Source: Deltaproteobacteria bacterium (GTDB lineage Bacteria > Bdellovibrionota_C > UBA2361 > J135). Taken from it: a stretch of DNA of 64,000 bases. The stretch lies in assembly GCA_020635175.1 (NCBI GenBank), contig JACKAH010000001.1:1-64000 (forward strand), in the 5' to 3' direction. This document shows, in pieces, positions 8,876 through 19,400 of this stretch (positions within the stretch are counted from its first letter, which is position 1; each line of letters opens with the position of its first letter). Made by a program: the position numbers and the translations under genes. The notes beneath the pieces were generated by a model. It did not search any database. It was given only the letters and a program-made list of their open reading frames with translations, and was not told the origin of the DNA.

Positions 8876-9324
8876 TTAAGTCATTACATAGCCGTTCAGA
8901 CAGTGGAATAGGTTTGATAGAGAACCTAGTCTCAATTGCGATGATGTCAATAATCATCGCATCTGCTAGCGCTACGATGATTATGTCGTTTAATAGTAAT
9001 GATTCGGTTCAGACTTACTCCTCTGTTGTTTCTGACGTTCAAGCTATTATTGATGATTATCGCAACGCTCAATATACAGAGCTGCTTGATAAGTTCGGAG
9101 GACTTTACACTGATATTTTAGATGGAGAATCTACCACTGTAAATTCAAGTTCTTCAGACTCTAAAGCTGACTATCAAACAATACTAACAGCGATAAAGCG
9201 TTCAGCTAACTCAGTGCCAGATGCTCTAAAAGTAACAATTGTTGTTACTCATAGAAGGGGAACGCTTGGTGATGGAACCTATCGCTTCGAAACAGTTATT
9301 GCTCAGAGAGGTGTTGCCTCATGA
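8872..9324 (+). CDS. PilV-like minor prepilin
   Basis: 150 residues. Prepilin leader with Gly12 followed by IGLIENLVSIAMMSIIIASASATM; Glu is at mature position 5. The GLIExLVS pattern is typical of PilV and GspI minor pilins. The start codon overlaps the stop of the preceding pilin gene by 4 bases (ATGA). The C-terminal region is short and contains no Cys. It probably joins the other minor pilins in the complex that primes pilus assembly and carries PilY1. The paralogue name is a guess based on order (FimT, V, W, X, Y1 as in pseudomonads). Confidence 0.8.
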   Translation: MIKSLHSRSDSGIGLIENLVSIAMMSIIIASASATMIMSFNSNDSVQTYSSVVSDVQAIIDDYRNAQYTELLDKFGGLYTDILDGESTTVNSSSSDSKADYQTILTAIKRSANSVPDALKVTIVVTHRRGTLGDGTYRFETVIAQRGVAS

Positions 9325-9941
9325 GATCTGAGCGAATTAACAGAGAGTTTGGTTATAGTTTAGTCGAGCTTATAGTAAGCTTGATGCTTTTCTCTGTTCT
9401 CATCTTCGGGATGACTACATATTCTGATACTACTTTACGTGATCTAGGGCTAGAGAATAGAACCGCTGATGCGGTCAGAGAGGTTAGAAATACAGTATCC
9501 GTTATGAGTTCTGAGCTTCGTATGGGCTCAAATATTTCACCATACCTTCCAGGAAACGATCCAAGTTTGGTAAGCTGTTCATCTCAACTTACAGCTTCCT
9601 CTACTACAATTAGATTTTTAGTCGTGCATGATGATGTAAGTGCAACCTCTGGAATTCAACCGTACTACGTTGGGTATATGTATGACGCTGCTACTCGTCG
9701 TTTGCTGCGCGGAGAAGTCCAAGGGTTATCAACTACAAGTTGCACGCTTCCAAGCGATGATCCTTTATCAGGATCGAATGCAAGAGTGATTGCAGAGAAA
9801 GTTGTGCAGGTTGGTGCTCAGCCAGTTTTTTCATTAAATGGTTCGATTTTAACGGTTACCTTTGGTGTAGAAGTGGATGGTGGAGCTGGATTGTCAAAGA
9901 CGCAGAACTTCTCAACTAGAGTTTTTGTTAGAGGTATTTAA
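9321..9941 (+). CDS. PilW-like minor prepilin
   Basis: 206 residues. Leader ends at Gly11, followed by YSLVELIVSLMLFSVLIFGMTTYS with Glu at mature position 5. Size and position correspond to PilW or GspJ. Two cysteines in the C-terminal half (LVSCSSQL and TTSCTLP) could form a disulfide. The start overlaps the pilV-like stop by 4 bases. Acts as a minor pilin of the type IV pilus initiation complex. Confidence 0.8.
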   Translation: MRSERINREFGYSLVELIVSLMLFSVLIFGMTTYSDTTLRDLGLENRTADAVREVRNTVSVMSSELRMGSNISPYLPGNDPSLVSCSSQLTASSTTIRFLVVHDDVSATSGIQPYYVGYMYDAATRRLLRGEVQGLSTTSCTLPSDDPLSGSNARVIAEKVVQVGAQPVFSLNGSILTVTFGVEVDGGAGLSKTQNFSTRVFVRGI

Positions 9942-9946
9942 CTTAG

Positions 9947-10627
9947 ATGAAGAGTAGTCGTAAAATATACTTTTCAGAATCAGGAATTACACTTCCTATT
10001 GCCCTCTTGCTTCTATTGATAGTTAGCGCTGCCTCTGCTTTAATCTCAAACACTTCAACTCAAAATTTTCAGGAGATGAAAGCAACAGAGGCAATTCACG
10101 ATGGTTTTTATGTGGCAGAAGGTGCTCTTGAGGATTTGATCTCTCAATTATCTGCTGCGCCTGAAATTTGGAGAGATATGGCAATCCTGCCAGGCGTGCC
10201 AAATGGCTATACTAAGTATTCTCCAATTACATATACATCAACAAATGGAATCCCTGATTGTACCGGCATTGCATGTCATAGAGAGATGTATCCTATCGGT
10301 GGAGGTGTTTTAAAGAATTTCGGACCAAAAGGCGCCGAGGGTAGTGAAATAGATGTTAATTTTTCGATCACCTCGCAACTTGATCCTGCTGATACACCAA
10401 CAGCAGATATCACTTTGAATAATAGAAGCGCTTGGACTCAAATTGAAAGACTTGATGAAACTAAGCCTAGTAGCAGTACGCTTGGTATGAGTTTAGAGAA
10501 CAACAACTTGCAAGGTTCATCAGGAGCTTCTATTAGATTTAGGATTACAGCTGTAGCGCTAAGACAGCTTAAAAATAGAATTGGAACTTCAACAGTTACG
10601 GCAGTTGTGGAGATGCCACCGGCATAA
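9947..10627 (+). CDS. PilX-like minor prepilin
   Basis: 226 residues. The leader ends in SESG followed by ITLPIALLLLLIVSAASALIS. The residue at mature position 5 is Ile, not Glu; absence of Glu5 is characteristic of PilX_N and GspK-type subunits, which sit at the tip. The phrase EAIHDGFYVAEGALEDLISQL matches the PilX pattern (AxxxAEAALE). Two Cys (CTGIAC) are close together. It lies 5 bases after the pilW-like gene and 7 bases before pilY1, so the whole group is one operon. Confidence 0.8.
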   Translation: MKSSRKIYFSESGITLPIALLLLLIVSAASALISNTSTQNFQEMKATEAIHDGFYVAEGALEDLISQLSAAPEIWRDMAILPGVPNGYTKYSPITYTSTNGIPDCTGIACHREMYPIGGGVLKNFGPKGAEGSEIDVNFSITSQLDPADTPTADITLNNRSAWTQIERLDETKPSSSTLGMSLENNNLQGSSGASIRFRITAVALRQLKNRIGTSTVTAVVEMPPA

Positions 10628-10634
10628 GATTTAT

Positions 10635-13600
10635 ATGAAAGAGCAGTTTAGCAAATTTTGTATAGCATTCTTTCTTGCAGCATTCGTCTTGCTGGTGCCA
10701 AAATTTGTATTTTGCGACAATCCTGAGATTCCTGTCCTGGTAAATCAAATTGCACTTGGTAAGACAATGTTCATTTTGGATGACTCAGGTTCAATGATCT
10801 CTGTTGTTGAGCATGAAGACTTTGACCCAACAAGTGCAGTTGCTACTAATTCTAATAACAAAATTCCGGCATTAATATTTAGAAATGAATCTGGCGGTTC
10901 TTCTCCTAGTTCAAATAATACCCTTCGTCCTGTCTTGATTGAATTTAACTACCTTTATAACAACGTACTTACTTCTATTAGGGGACAGGTAACAGGAAAC
11001 CTTTTTGAGACAGGTACGTTAAGTAATGCCTCACAGATTGATTCTGTTAAGCATATGGGTTGTACAACAAGCAGTAATTATTGTTGTCCGTCTTATGGGA
11101 GTTGTAGTTACAGTAACGTTTTTGGAATTAACAATGCAGTTTGGTTTGAGAATAGTTCTACAAAAGGACCAAACGTCTTTCAAACTTCAAAGCTACATAA
11201 AGTAGGTGGTAACTATCAAACGGATTCAAATGGACATGAGTATCTCTACGTAAATGCCGATACAAATGACTTTTACGCCAATAATTACACTTGGGGCAGT
11301 TATTGGCCAAAGTTTGATAGTGATGGTGACTTACTATCGTATTCAACAAGGATCTGGACTACTACCGGTGGAACAGTTCTTTTTAACGATAAAGAGGTTT
11401 TCTTATCAGCGGGTTTTTATCGTCAGGAATACTTACGTTGGATTTTTTATGGTGCAACACAGGAGCAATTAAACAATCTGCCTGGCACAAGTAGGATTCA
11501 GCTTGTAAAAGACGTAATGGAGCAACTCATTTTAAACAATCCTGATGTTGAGTTTGGAATTGCTACTTTAAACGGATCGAAGCTTCACCCAGGACAGCAT
11601 ACTGGTTATCTAATAGATCAGTTTTATGAACCAGAAGGGGATGTTGATTACCATGAGTATGGAGTTATACGTTCGCCAATCGGTACGGATCCTGCCACAA
11701 TTATAAGTCAACTTGACCTAATTGGTGCTGATGGTGGAACACCATTAGCTTATACTTATATTGAAACGATGCGCTATTTTGATGGTGCAACGGCAAATGA
11801 CCCGAATTGTACAATCTGTAATTACACATCGCCAATTAATAGCGTCTGTGATGGTCACTTCGTTGTTCTATTAACTGATGGATTACCAACGAGTGAAAGT
11901 TCAAATACCTTTAGAGGGAACTACATTCAAGATTATGATGGTGATGGAGAGGACGGTGCAAACTCAAATTACAACTGTAACTCAAACACTTGTCATGAAT
12001 TTTTAGATGATGCTGCCAAGTTAGCTTATGATACTGATTTTAGCGATCTAGGTGGAACTCAGAAGTTAATTTCATATGCTGTAGGTATGGGGCTAGACTT
12101 TGACTTGTTGGATGATTTTGCTGTTAATGGAGGAACACAGACCTCACTATCTGCAACAACGGCTGCTCAAATTACAAACACTTTACAGCAGATAGTTTCA
12201 ATGATTATTAACACACCAGTGTCAGGTGCAGGTGTTGCATTGGCTGAGGCGTTTGGTGAAACAGGTAAAGTTTATCGACCTAGATTTAGAGCTGATAACT
12301 GGACGGGTAATATCGATGTCTTTGAATATGTAAATGACGAATTAAGCCATCTTTTTGATATGGGTGATATCTTAGAGGCTCGCGATGTTACAAGCTCGCC
12401 GAGAACTATATTTGCCGGTTACGATCCTGATCATGATGGAAATACGAATCAAAGCATAGTTTTTCATACCGATTACGCAGCAAATTTAAAACCTGAACTT
12501 TTTGAACTTTTCTACTCAGGAGCTGAGCAGGTTTCAAATTTAGCAACTCCACTTCAGAATTACACAAACAACCAAGCTTCATACGATCTAATTCGTTATA
12601 TACATGGTATCGATCAAACTGGAATGCGAATTAGGGATAGCGATGCTGATAATAATGTTGAAAAACTTGGAGATATCGTTTATTCGCGACCAATTGAGGT
12701 TGGCCCTAAGAATGGACAGTATAATGATATGGAGGGCTATGCTGAGTTTGTTGCAAGCAAGTCGAGTGAACCGAGATTGCTTCTAGTTGGTGCCAATGAT
12801 GGAATGATGCATGCCTTTAATTCACAGACTGGAGAAGAGGTTTGGGCTTATATTCCTTCAAGTCAGCTCAAGTATCTTGAGCGCTTGGCACGTCCTTTTT
12901 ATAACGTAGAAGATAGAAGGTCTTTCGTAGATGCTGACGTGGTTGTTGAGGATGCCTATATTGGGGGACAGTGGAAAACACTTGCAATGTTCGGACTTAG
13001 AACGGGAGGTTCTACTTATACTGTCTTAGATGTTACCGATCGTGAATCTCCAAGCTTGCTCTTTGAGATTAGTGAGCCAGCAAATTATGGAGAATCTTGG
13101 ACCACTCCTATCGTTGTTCCAGTAAATGGGCCTGCTAGTTCAAGTAATCCAGGTGATTATAGTTGGTATATGGTAGTCGGTACGGGAGAGAATAAGCCTA
13201 CCCCCGGTAGTAATATAGTAGTCTATAACTTAAATAGCTCACTTCCAACTGGTACTGTTAAAACTCTCTCAGGCTCTGATCCAGCAGGAACAAGAACTGC
13301 AACGCCAGTTGCTGTACAAACAGATTCGGATCTCAATGCGGATAGAATATACGTTGGGACTGAAGAAGGCGATATGTATCGAATAAACTTAGTCGCTGGT
13401 CCCGGTTCCTGGGTTGTTCAAAAGATGTATAACGGCTCAAGTACACAGCCGATCGTTGCCCCAGCTTCTACAGTCCTAGTTGAAAATCCCGAATATAATT
13501 CTGGAGCAACAACTGGTATTGAAACAATTAAACTAGCTGTTGGCGTGTATTGGGGAACTGGACGCTATGATACTCAGAGTGACGTTGAAGAACTCGATGG

Positions 13601-14417
13601 AGTTACTCAGTCAATTATTGGAATGTTTGATCCGGTGAAAACAACAGGTGATGATTATCAATATGCTCTTACAAACCGAAGCAAATCTAGTTTAAAGAAT
13701 CAAAGTGTTGATACTTTTGATGTGCTAAGAAAGAGTAGCGGAATTTACACTGTTCCGAATGAAGAGAATGGTTTTTATATTGATCTTGATACCAGCATCA
13801 ACTTAACTACAGATGGATATATTGACCCTGTAGGAATGGTAATCGACTATGCTGTAAACGTCAGAGGCGCTTTATTGTTTACAACTTTCCTACCTAGCAC
13901 TGGACAGTGTGACATTGGAGGTTATGGATTTTTGCAGGGAGTAAACTTTAGAACAGGAGGTGGTGTTATCGTTGACTATAGTGGAGATGCTCCATTTTAT
14001 AATGGTGGTATCTTTGATGCTGATGGCGACTTAGATTACGATGACGATGACCTAAGCTTAGTTTATGGAAAGCAGCTTCAAGCAGCATTGGATGCTCATG
14101 TTGAATCTTATGACGATCAGCAGGTAAACCCATATATTCATGATGGTCTGTTAAAGCAAAATGACATTAGGCTTCATCAAAGTAATGGTGGGGTATTGCC
14201 ATCTGTGTCATCCATAGGAAACACTGGTGCCCCGAGCTCACCAGCGATTTTACACAGCACAGGGCAGATAATTGTACAGCCAGCATATCCAATTCCTCCA
14301 AGTAGCCAAGGAGGACAAACTCAATCTTCTGATGTGCCACCGCCAAATACATCAGAGATTAACATTTACAGTTTACCGTTGAGTAAATTATCTTTCCATG
14401 AAACAACGGGACAATAA
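10635..14417 (+). CDS. pilY1: PilY1-like pilus tip adhesin
   Basis: About 1260 residues. I use the ATG at 10635, 7 bases after the pilX-like stop, because a signal peptide starts there (FCIAFFLAAFVLLVPKFVFC); an upstream ATG at 10581 lies inside pilX. The N-terminal part has a von Willebrand A-like domain with the MIDAS motif DDSGSM (residues about 50-55) and VVLLTDGLPT. The C-terminal half is the PilY1 beta-propeller, with LLVGANDGMMHAFNSQTGEE and VPGTEEGD-like repeats. Two Asp-rich loops (DADNN, DADGDLDYDDDD) are likely Ca2+ sites; binding there controls pilus retraction in PilY1 proteins. Secreted, tip-located, needed for pilus function, adhesion and mechanosensing. Confidence 0.93.
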   Translation: MKEQFSKFCIAFFLAAFVLLVPKFVFCDNPEIPVLVNQIALGKTMFILDDSGSMISVVEHEDFDPTSAVATNSNNKIPALIFRNESGGSSPSSNNTLRPVLIEFNYLYNNVLTSIRGQVTGNLFETGTLSNASQIDSVKHMGCTTSSNYCCPSYGSCSYSNVFGINNAVWFENSSTKGPNVFQTSKLHKVGGNYQTDSNGHEYLYVNADTNDFYANNYTWGSYWPKFDSDGDLLSYSTRIWTTTGGTVLFNDKEVFLSAGFYRQEYLRWIFYGATQEQLNNLPGTSRIQLVKDVMEQLILNNPDVEFGIATLNGSKLHPGQHTGYLIDQFYEPEGDVDYHEYGVIRSPIGTDPATIISQLDLIGADGGTPLAYTYIETMRYFDGATANDPNCTICNYTSPINSVCDGHFVVLLTDGLPTSESSNTFRGNYIQDYDGDGEDGANSNYNCNSNTCHEFLDDAAKLAYDTDFSDLGGTQKLISYAVGMGLDFDLLDDFAVNGGTQTSLSATTAAQITNTLQQIVSMIINTPVSGAGVALAEAFGETGKVYRPRFRADNWTGNIDVFEYVNDELSHLFDMGDILEARDVTSSPRTIFAGYDPDHDGNTNQSIVFHTDYAANLKPELFELFYSGAEQVSNLATPLQNYTNNQASYDLIRYIHGIDQTGMRIRDSDADNNVEKLGDIVYSRPIEVGPKNGQYNDMEGYAEFVASKSSEPRLLLVGANDGMMHAFNSQTGEEVWAYIPSSQLKYLERLARPFYNVEDRRSFVDADVVVEDAYIGGQWKTLAMFGLRTGGSTYTVLDVTDRESPSLLFEISEPANYGESWTTPIVVPVNGPASSSNPGDYSWYMVVGTGENKPTPGSNIVVYNLNSSLPTGTVKTLSGSDPAGTRTATPVAVQTDSDLNADRIYVGTEEGDMYRINLVAGPGSWVVQKMYNGSSTQPIVAPASTVLVENPEYNSGATTGIETIKLAVGVYWGTGRYDTQSDVEELDGVTQSIIGMFDPVKTTGDDYQYALTNRSKSSLKNQSVDTFDVLRKSSGIYTVPNEENGFYIDLDTSINLTTDGYIDPVGMVIDYAVNVRGALLFTTFLPSTGQCDIGGYGFLQGVNFRTGGGVIVDYSGDAPFYNGGIFDADGDLDYDDDDLSLVYGKQLQAALDAHVESYDDQQVNPYIHDGLLKQNDIRLHQSNGGVLPSVSSIGNTGAPSSPAILHSTGQIIVQPAYPIPPSSQGGQTQSSDVPPPNTSEINIYSLPLSKLSFHETTGQ

Positions 14418-14418
14418 T

Positions 14419-14844
14419 ATGATGAAACAATTAACCCTTTTAATTTGCTTTGTTACTCTTGCGATAGTGAATGTTTATGCGCAGGAAGCGGGCCCCTCTA
14501 ATATAAAGGATCAAGCAGTGCAGATTCGAAGTGGTATCCTTGGCGGACCACCACAGTTTATCTTAATCGGAAAAATAGAGACGGGTAAAAACGAAGCATT
14601 TGCAATTAATGGACAAGATTTTAAAGTCAATGACAAAACTCGCATTACAGGAGTTTTAGAGAAGGGTGCACAGGCTCGTGCGCAGGGTGAAAGATTAGGC
14701 TCTACTTTTCTAGCCAAAACAGTTGTTATCTCAGATGGTGAACAGCAAGATATTAAGAAGCCCGACTTTACAGATCCGAAAGACTTCGGTGAGGAGACGC
14801 GTTCTCCAGGAATCTTGCCAGGTCAGACTGAATTACCACGTTGA
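14419..14844 (+). CDS. secreted DUF5666-like small protein
   Basis: About 141 residues with a signal peptide (MMKQLTLLICFVTLAIVNVYAQ). The central part, ILIGKIETGKNEAFAINGQDFKV followed by a basic/Gly region and FLAKTVVIS, looks like one DUF5666 beta-barrel unit. The C-terminus is Pro-rich. The start is taken as the ATG at 14419, 1 base after the pilY1 stop; ATG 14422 and an in-frame ATG inside pilY1 (14398) are alternatives. Co-transcription with pilY1 suggests a periplasmic or extracellular role linked to the pilus, but nothing in the sequence proves it. Confidence 0.7.
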   Translation: MMKQLTLLICFVTLAIVNVYAQEAGPSNIKDQAVQIRSGILGGPPQFILIGKIETGKNEAFAINGQDFKVNDKTRITGVLEKGAQARAQGERLGSTFLAKTVVISDGEQQDIKKPDFTDPKDFGEETRSPGILPGQTELPR

Positions 14845-14852
14845 TTTATATC

Positions 14853-15046
14853 CTGAATTTTACTTAGAGAGTTCTTTCCGGGGGCTCAAACGACCTGTCA
14901 TTGCGAAGGAGCGATAGCGACTGTGGCAATCTGTTTGTAATTCCATATTGTAGGGATTACCACGTCCTACCTGCACTACGTGCATGTAGTCCTCGTAATG
15001 ACAGATTGTATACCTCCCTCGGTAAGGACCCACTAAGGAAAACTCT
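14853..15046. repeat. palindromic intergenic element, copy 1
   Basis: About 195 bp. The outer arms pair as GTTCTTTCCGG against CTCGGTAAGGACC, and the inner arms as CTGTCATTGCGAAGGAGC against TCCTCGTAATGACAG. A second copy lies 110 bp downstream in the same orientation with about 85% similarity by eye. The inner core, CTGTCATTGCGA...GGCAATCTG, is of a type that occurs as a dispersed palindromic repeat in many bacteria. It is non-coding and lacks a transposase. Confidence 0.8.
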
Positions 15047-15156
15047 AAGCTCATTACGGATGATGCTCCCCAGTAGAAAACCAGCTTTCAGAGCTCTAAT
15101 AGCTAAAGCCTCTTAGATTACTACATCCAATATTTATCTAGATAACTAGCTACCTA

Positions 15157-15358
15157 GTGTTTTCGAAGTGGGTTCTTTACCGAGGACTCAAACAACCTGT
15201 CATTGCGAAGGAGCGATAGCAAAGCGAAAGCGACTGTGGCAATCTGTACGTCTTGCCATATTGTAGAGATTACCACGTCCTACCTGCACTACGTGCATAT
15301 AGTCCTCGTAATGACAGAACATAAGCCTCTCCTCAAGGACCCACTAAGGAAAACTCAG
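15157..15358. repeat. palindromic intergenic element, copy 2
   Basis: Same element as at 14853. Left end TTTTCGAAGTGGGTTCTTTACCG, right end CTCAAGGACCCACTAAGGAAAAC, which are near-perfect inverted repeats and define the element ends. It contains a 12-base insertion relative to copy 1 (AAAGCGAAAGCG in place of CG after the GCGATAG), probably a local duplication in the hairpin arm. Confidence 0.8.
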
Positions 15359-15524
15359 TACGTGTAATGTTCAAATGCTCCAGCTTTCTGTCTGAACTTG
15401 CTTGATTTTTAAAGGGTTATAGCCCTCTGTTTTGAGCTATCATGCCATCTATGCTTTTTTTATTGAGTTTAAGGCGCTTACACTGTAATCAGATGTTAGA
15501 TCTATTTAACTAAAGGAGCCTTCT

Positions 15525-16310
15525 ATGGGTAATGAAGCTGAAGATTTCGGAACACAAAATTCAACCAAGGGCTGTTCACATAACAGCAATCAACCCTGCC
15601 TTAAAGCTGCTCTACTACGGGCTAAAGATATGGTTATGAGTCCTGGTGCAACTTGGGACAAGCTCAAATCTGAAGATATGACTATAAATCAAGTTTTTAT
15701 GACTTACGCAGTCTTCCTTGTCGCTGTAACGCCTGTTTGTGAATTTATCCGTATGACAACAGTCGGAAGAACTCTACCATTTATCGGTACGATGAAGTGG
15801 CCACTGATCTCTGGATTAGTTACTACGATTGTAACTTATGCTCTAGGACTTGCTACTATCTATATCGCAGCGGTCATTATGGAAAAGCTTGCTCCAAAAT
15901 TTGATGGGGCACTTACTTTAGGTAACGCTGCAAAGCTCTTCGCTTTCTCAATGGCACCGGTATATCTGGGTGGTGTTTTTCAACTGATACCATATCTATC
16001 AGCACTCGGTCTTTTATGTGGTCTTTATGGCTTGTACCTTTTTTATCAAGGGATTCCTAAGATAGCAGGAGTTACAGAGAAGAGAGTGCCATTTTTCTTA
16101 GTTACAATTGTGGCCCTGATTGTAACGATGATGATTGTTGGTTTAGTTGTAGCTGCAGTATCTCCTAGTATGTTTACAGCACCTGAAGTTGTTCAAGGTA
16201 CAAATACATTGAACCTTCCTGGGGGTGTTTCAATTGACATGAATGAGGCTCAAAAGACAGCTGAGCAGTTACAGAAAATGTTCCCACAACAAGGAACTAC
16301 TGGAAATTAA
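15525..16310 (+). CDS. YIP1-family membrane protein
   Basis: 261 residues. A cytosolic, Cys-containing N-terminus (about 45 residues) is followed by the conserved entry MVMSPGATWDKLK and five to six membrane helices, with the Yip1-type loop AVIMEKLAPKFDGALTLGNAAKLFAFSMAPVYLGGV. The C-terminus ends in a soluble helix. Bacterial YIP1 proteins have no settled function. Strong AAAGGAG ribosome-binding sequence. Monocistronic: the element-rich region is upstream and a hairpin lies downstream. Confidence 0.8.
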   Translation: MGNEAEDFGTQNSTKGCSHNSNQPCLKAALLRAKDMVMSPGATWDKLKSEDMTINQVFMTYAVFLVAVTPVCEFIRMTTVGRTLPFIGTMKWPLISGLVTTIVTYALGLATIYIAAVIMEKLAPKFDGALTLGNAAKLFAFSMAPVYLGGVFQLIPYLSALGLLCGLYGLYLFYQGIPKIAGVTEKRVPFFLVTIVALIVTMMIVGLVVAAVSPSMFTAPEVVQGTNTLNLPGGVSIDMNEAQKTAEQLQKMFPQQGTTGN

Positions 16311-16333
16311 TCCTTTTGTTGAATCTTAATTGT

Positions 16334-16363
16334 CTGGAACGTTTGATATCTTAAACGTTCCAG
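16334..16363 (+). terminator. strong hairpin between YIP1 gene and uvrA
   Basis: Perfect 11 bp inverted repeat CTGGAACGTTT and AAACGTTCCAG with an 8-base loop, 23 bases after the YIP1 stop. There is no U-tract, so it may be an RNA-stabilising or factor-dependent 3' end rather than an intrinsic terminator. Confidence 0.5.
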
Positions 16364-16406
16364 GCAAATATTGTGATCTAATTGCCCTCAGGGTAAAACA
16401 TTGTGA

Positions 16407-19400
16407 ATGAAAAGCAGTCTAAAAATTCACGGTGCCTCTGAGAATAACCTCAAACACATTTCGCTTGAAGTTCCCCACGACCAATTAACCGTAGTTACTG
16501 GACTGTCAGGCTCAGGTAAATCTTCCCTCGCATTTGGCACTATCTATGCTGAAGGACAGCGCAGATATATTGAAACATTCAGCTCTTATACAAGACAGTT
16601 CTTTGATAAGATCAAAAAGCCTGATGTTGATCTGATACAGTACGTTAAGCCGGCAATTGCAATCCAGCAGAAGAATAAAATTCGCTCCTCAAGATCTACA
16701 GTTGGTTCAGTCTCTGGGATTAATGATTATTTGAAAATTTTATGGGCAAATCTTTCTGAATCTGTATGTCCGAGTTGTAGTATTCCATTAAAAGCAGATA
16801 CGCCAAGTATTGTAGCGGATATTTGCCTAAAAAAACTAAAAGAGGTTCAAACTTCAAGATACGCTATCTGCGCACCTATTCGTTTTGATTTCTCTCAAAG
16901 CAAAGCTACCGTTGCAAAGAAGCAGAAAATAGAGATCGAACGGCTAAGAATCTTAGGATTTAGTCGCTTCTTAAATCCAGATAGCGGTGAAATTGTTGAG
17001 TTAGATACACCAAAGACTTTGGTGCTTACTCAGTCTGAAGAATTGCTGGTTCTAATTGAGCGCTTCTCTAATAAGAGCTCTTCACGCAAGCAGATAATTG
17101 AAGCTGTCGAGAAGAGTTATCAAGTAGCGAATAAAAGAGTTTGTCTTGTTAATCTTAGCAAGAACCAAGCTAGTAAAGTTAACTTCTTAACTGTAGTTAA
17201 TTGTGATTCTGCTCCAAATTTAAGACGAGATAAACTTGAGTTAACTTTTTTTCGAAACGAGATAGGATGTGATTATTCAGATCTACAGATAAAGCCTGCT
17301 CGTCCCTCGTTGTTTAGTTTTAACCATCCTTATGGTGCGTGTGAGAGCTGTAGAGGATTTGGTTCGATTCTCACTATCGATCTTAAGAAGTGTATACCCA
17401 ATCCAAGACTTTCAATTGAAGAAGGTGCAATTGCTCCTTGGGCGGTTGATTCTAGGCGTTGGGAAATGAATCAGCTGTTAAAGTTTTGCAAACACGAAAA
17501 GATTAAAATCGATATAGCCTGGAATGAGCTAAGTCAGGAGCAGCAAGCTCTCATTTTAGAGGGGAATTCTGATTTTAAAGGGCTGTTCTCTTGGTTTAAA
17601 AGGTTAGAGCGGAAAGCATATAAAACGCATGTAAGGGTGTTTTTAGCTAGATATCGTTCAGAAGAGCTTTGCGGAACTTGTAATGGAGCAAGGCTTAATT
17701 CAAGCGCATTAGCTTATAAGATAGATCAGAAAAGTATAGCTGATATCTGGGATGCCCCAATTAGCGAGCTTTTAAAACTAACTGAAAAATTAAGTTCTAA
17801 GATTGATCCAGAATCATATCAGTTAATCGAAGTTTATAAGACCTTGCTTGCAAGATTGCAGTTTCTAGAACATGTCGGACTTCCCTATCTTACACTTGGG
17901 AGAAATTCAAACACTCTTTCTGGAGGGGAAACCCAGAGAGTTAATCTTGCTGCTGCCATTGGTAGCAACTTGGTTTCAACTCAATTTGTCTTAGATGAGC
18001 CTACAGTTGGGCTTCACTCAAGAGACACAGACAGATTGTTAACTGCAATTAGACAGCTTCAGGGTCGTGGAAATAGTATCGTAATGGTTGAGCATGATCT
18101 GGATTGTATCGCTGAGGCTGATCATATCATTGAGCTTGGTCCAAAAGCAGGTTCTGAGGGGGGAGAAGTTGTCTATGCTGGAGATGCAAGCCTTTGGAAT
18201 GGGATTTCGTTAGCCCCTTATCTGACTTCACTTAGTAGGTTGACTAAGAGCAAAACCAAAGCGAATGAATATTTCGGGGTTAAGGGTGCTAAATTTAGAA
18301 ATTTAAAAAACATAGATCTTAAAATTCCGATTGGTAGTTTCTCTTGTTTAACCGGTGTATCTGGTAGTGGCAAGACGACTCTCTTGCAGGAGGTGTTCCT
18401 AGGAAGCCTAGAGCTGTCCAAACGAGGTGAGGACTTTAGCCACTTATGTGAAGAGCTAGTTGGAATTGATAAATTTGAGCAAGTATTACTAGTCGATCAA
18501 TCGCCTATTGCTAAAAGTCCACGTGGAAATATCGCCACATATAGTGGTATTTGGAACGAAGTGCGGTTAATGCTAGCAGCTACAGATGCTGCGATTAGTA
18601 GGGCTTTAGACAAATCGGCCTTCTCGTTTAATGTTGATGCTGGTCGATGTACAACTTGCCGTGGTGCAGGATTCATTAAAGAAGACATGCAATTTTTAAG
18701 CGATGTCTATATTCCTTGTGAAGTTTGCTTGGGCACTAGATTTCAGGAACATGTGCTGGAAGTTGAGTATCAAGGTAAAAACGTAGCAGAGCTTCTTAAC
18801 TTCACGGTCTCTGATGTAATAAAGTTTTTTGGAGAGAATAAGAAGATATTTGAATTAGCAACAATGCTTGAATCTCTTGGGCTGGGATACTTACGCTTAG
18901 GGCATTCTCTAAGCGAGCTATCCGGTGGTGAAGCTCAGCGCCTAAAACTAGTTCCTTTTCTTGCTAAGAATTCTGAACAAAACATGCTCTTTTTATTTGA
19001 TGAACCAACTACCGGCTTACATCTGCATGACATATCTAAGCTGCTTGAGGTATTCGAAGCAATTCGATCAAACGGACATACAGTCTTATGTGTTGAGCAT
19101 AACTTGGCTTTGATTTATGCAGCAGATTGGATTGTTGATTTGGGTCCTGATGGAGGATCGGGAGGTGGTGAGATCTGTGCTTGTGGCGATCCTAAAAAAT
19201 TGGTTTCACAAAAAAAGAAGAGCTCTGAAACAATTAGTTTTTTAGAAAATTTTAAGAATGATCTTGCTCAGAAAGCAGAGGTGTTTTTAGCCAGACAAAA
19301 AAAGATAACTAGCAAGTTAGCTAAGCCGATTAAGCAACTTGAAATTCGTCATGCTAAAGAGAACAATTTAAAAGACATCAACGTTTCAATTCCACTTAAC

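Larger units (their letters stand above)
14845..15524. other. 680 bp intergenic region dominated by two palindromic repeats
   Basis: No credible gene. It holds two ~200 bp copies of an imperfect palindrome (described separately), an unremarkable 110 bp spacer between them, and a 166 bp promoter-proximal stretch before the YIP1 gene that ends in an AAAGGAG ribosome-binding sequence. A small hairpin (GGGTTATAGCCC, 15414-15425) is also present. The short open frames here run through repeat DNA and show no protein-like features. Confidence 0.7.

Noticed and set aside
10581..10634. Longer N-terminus for PilY1
   Set aside because: The upstream ATG lies inside the pilX-like gene; the ATG at 10635 begins a signal peptide.
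14860..15116. Short frames in the palindromic elements
   Set aside because: They run over the repeat arms; no start signals.
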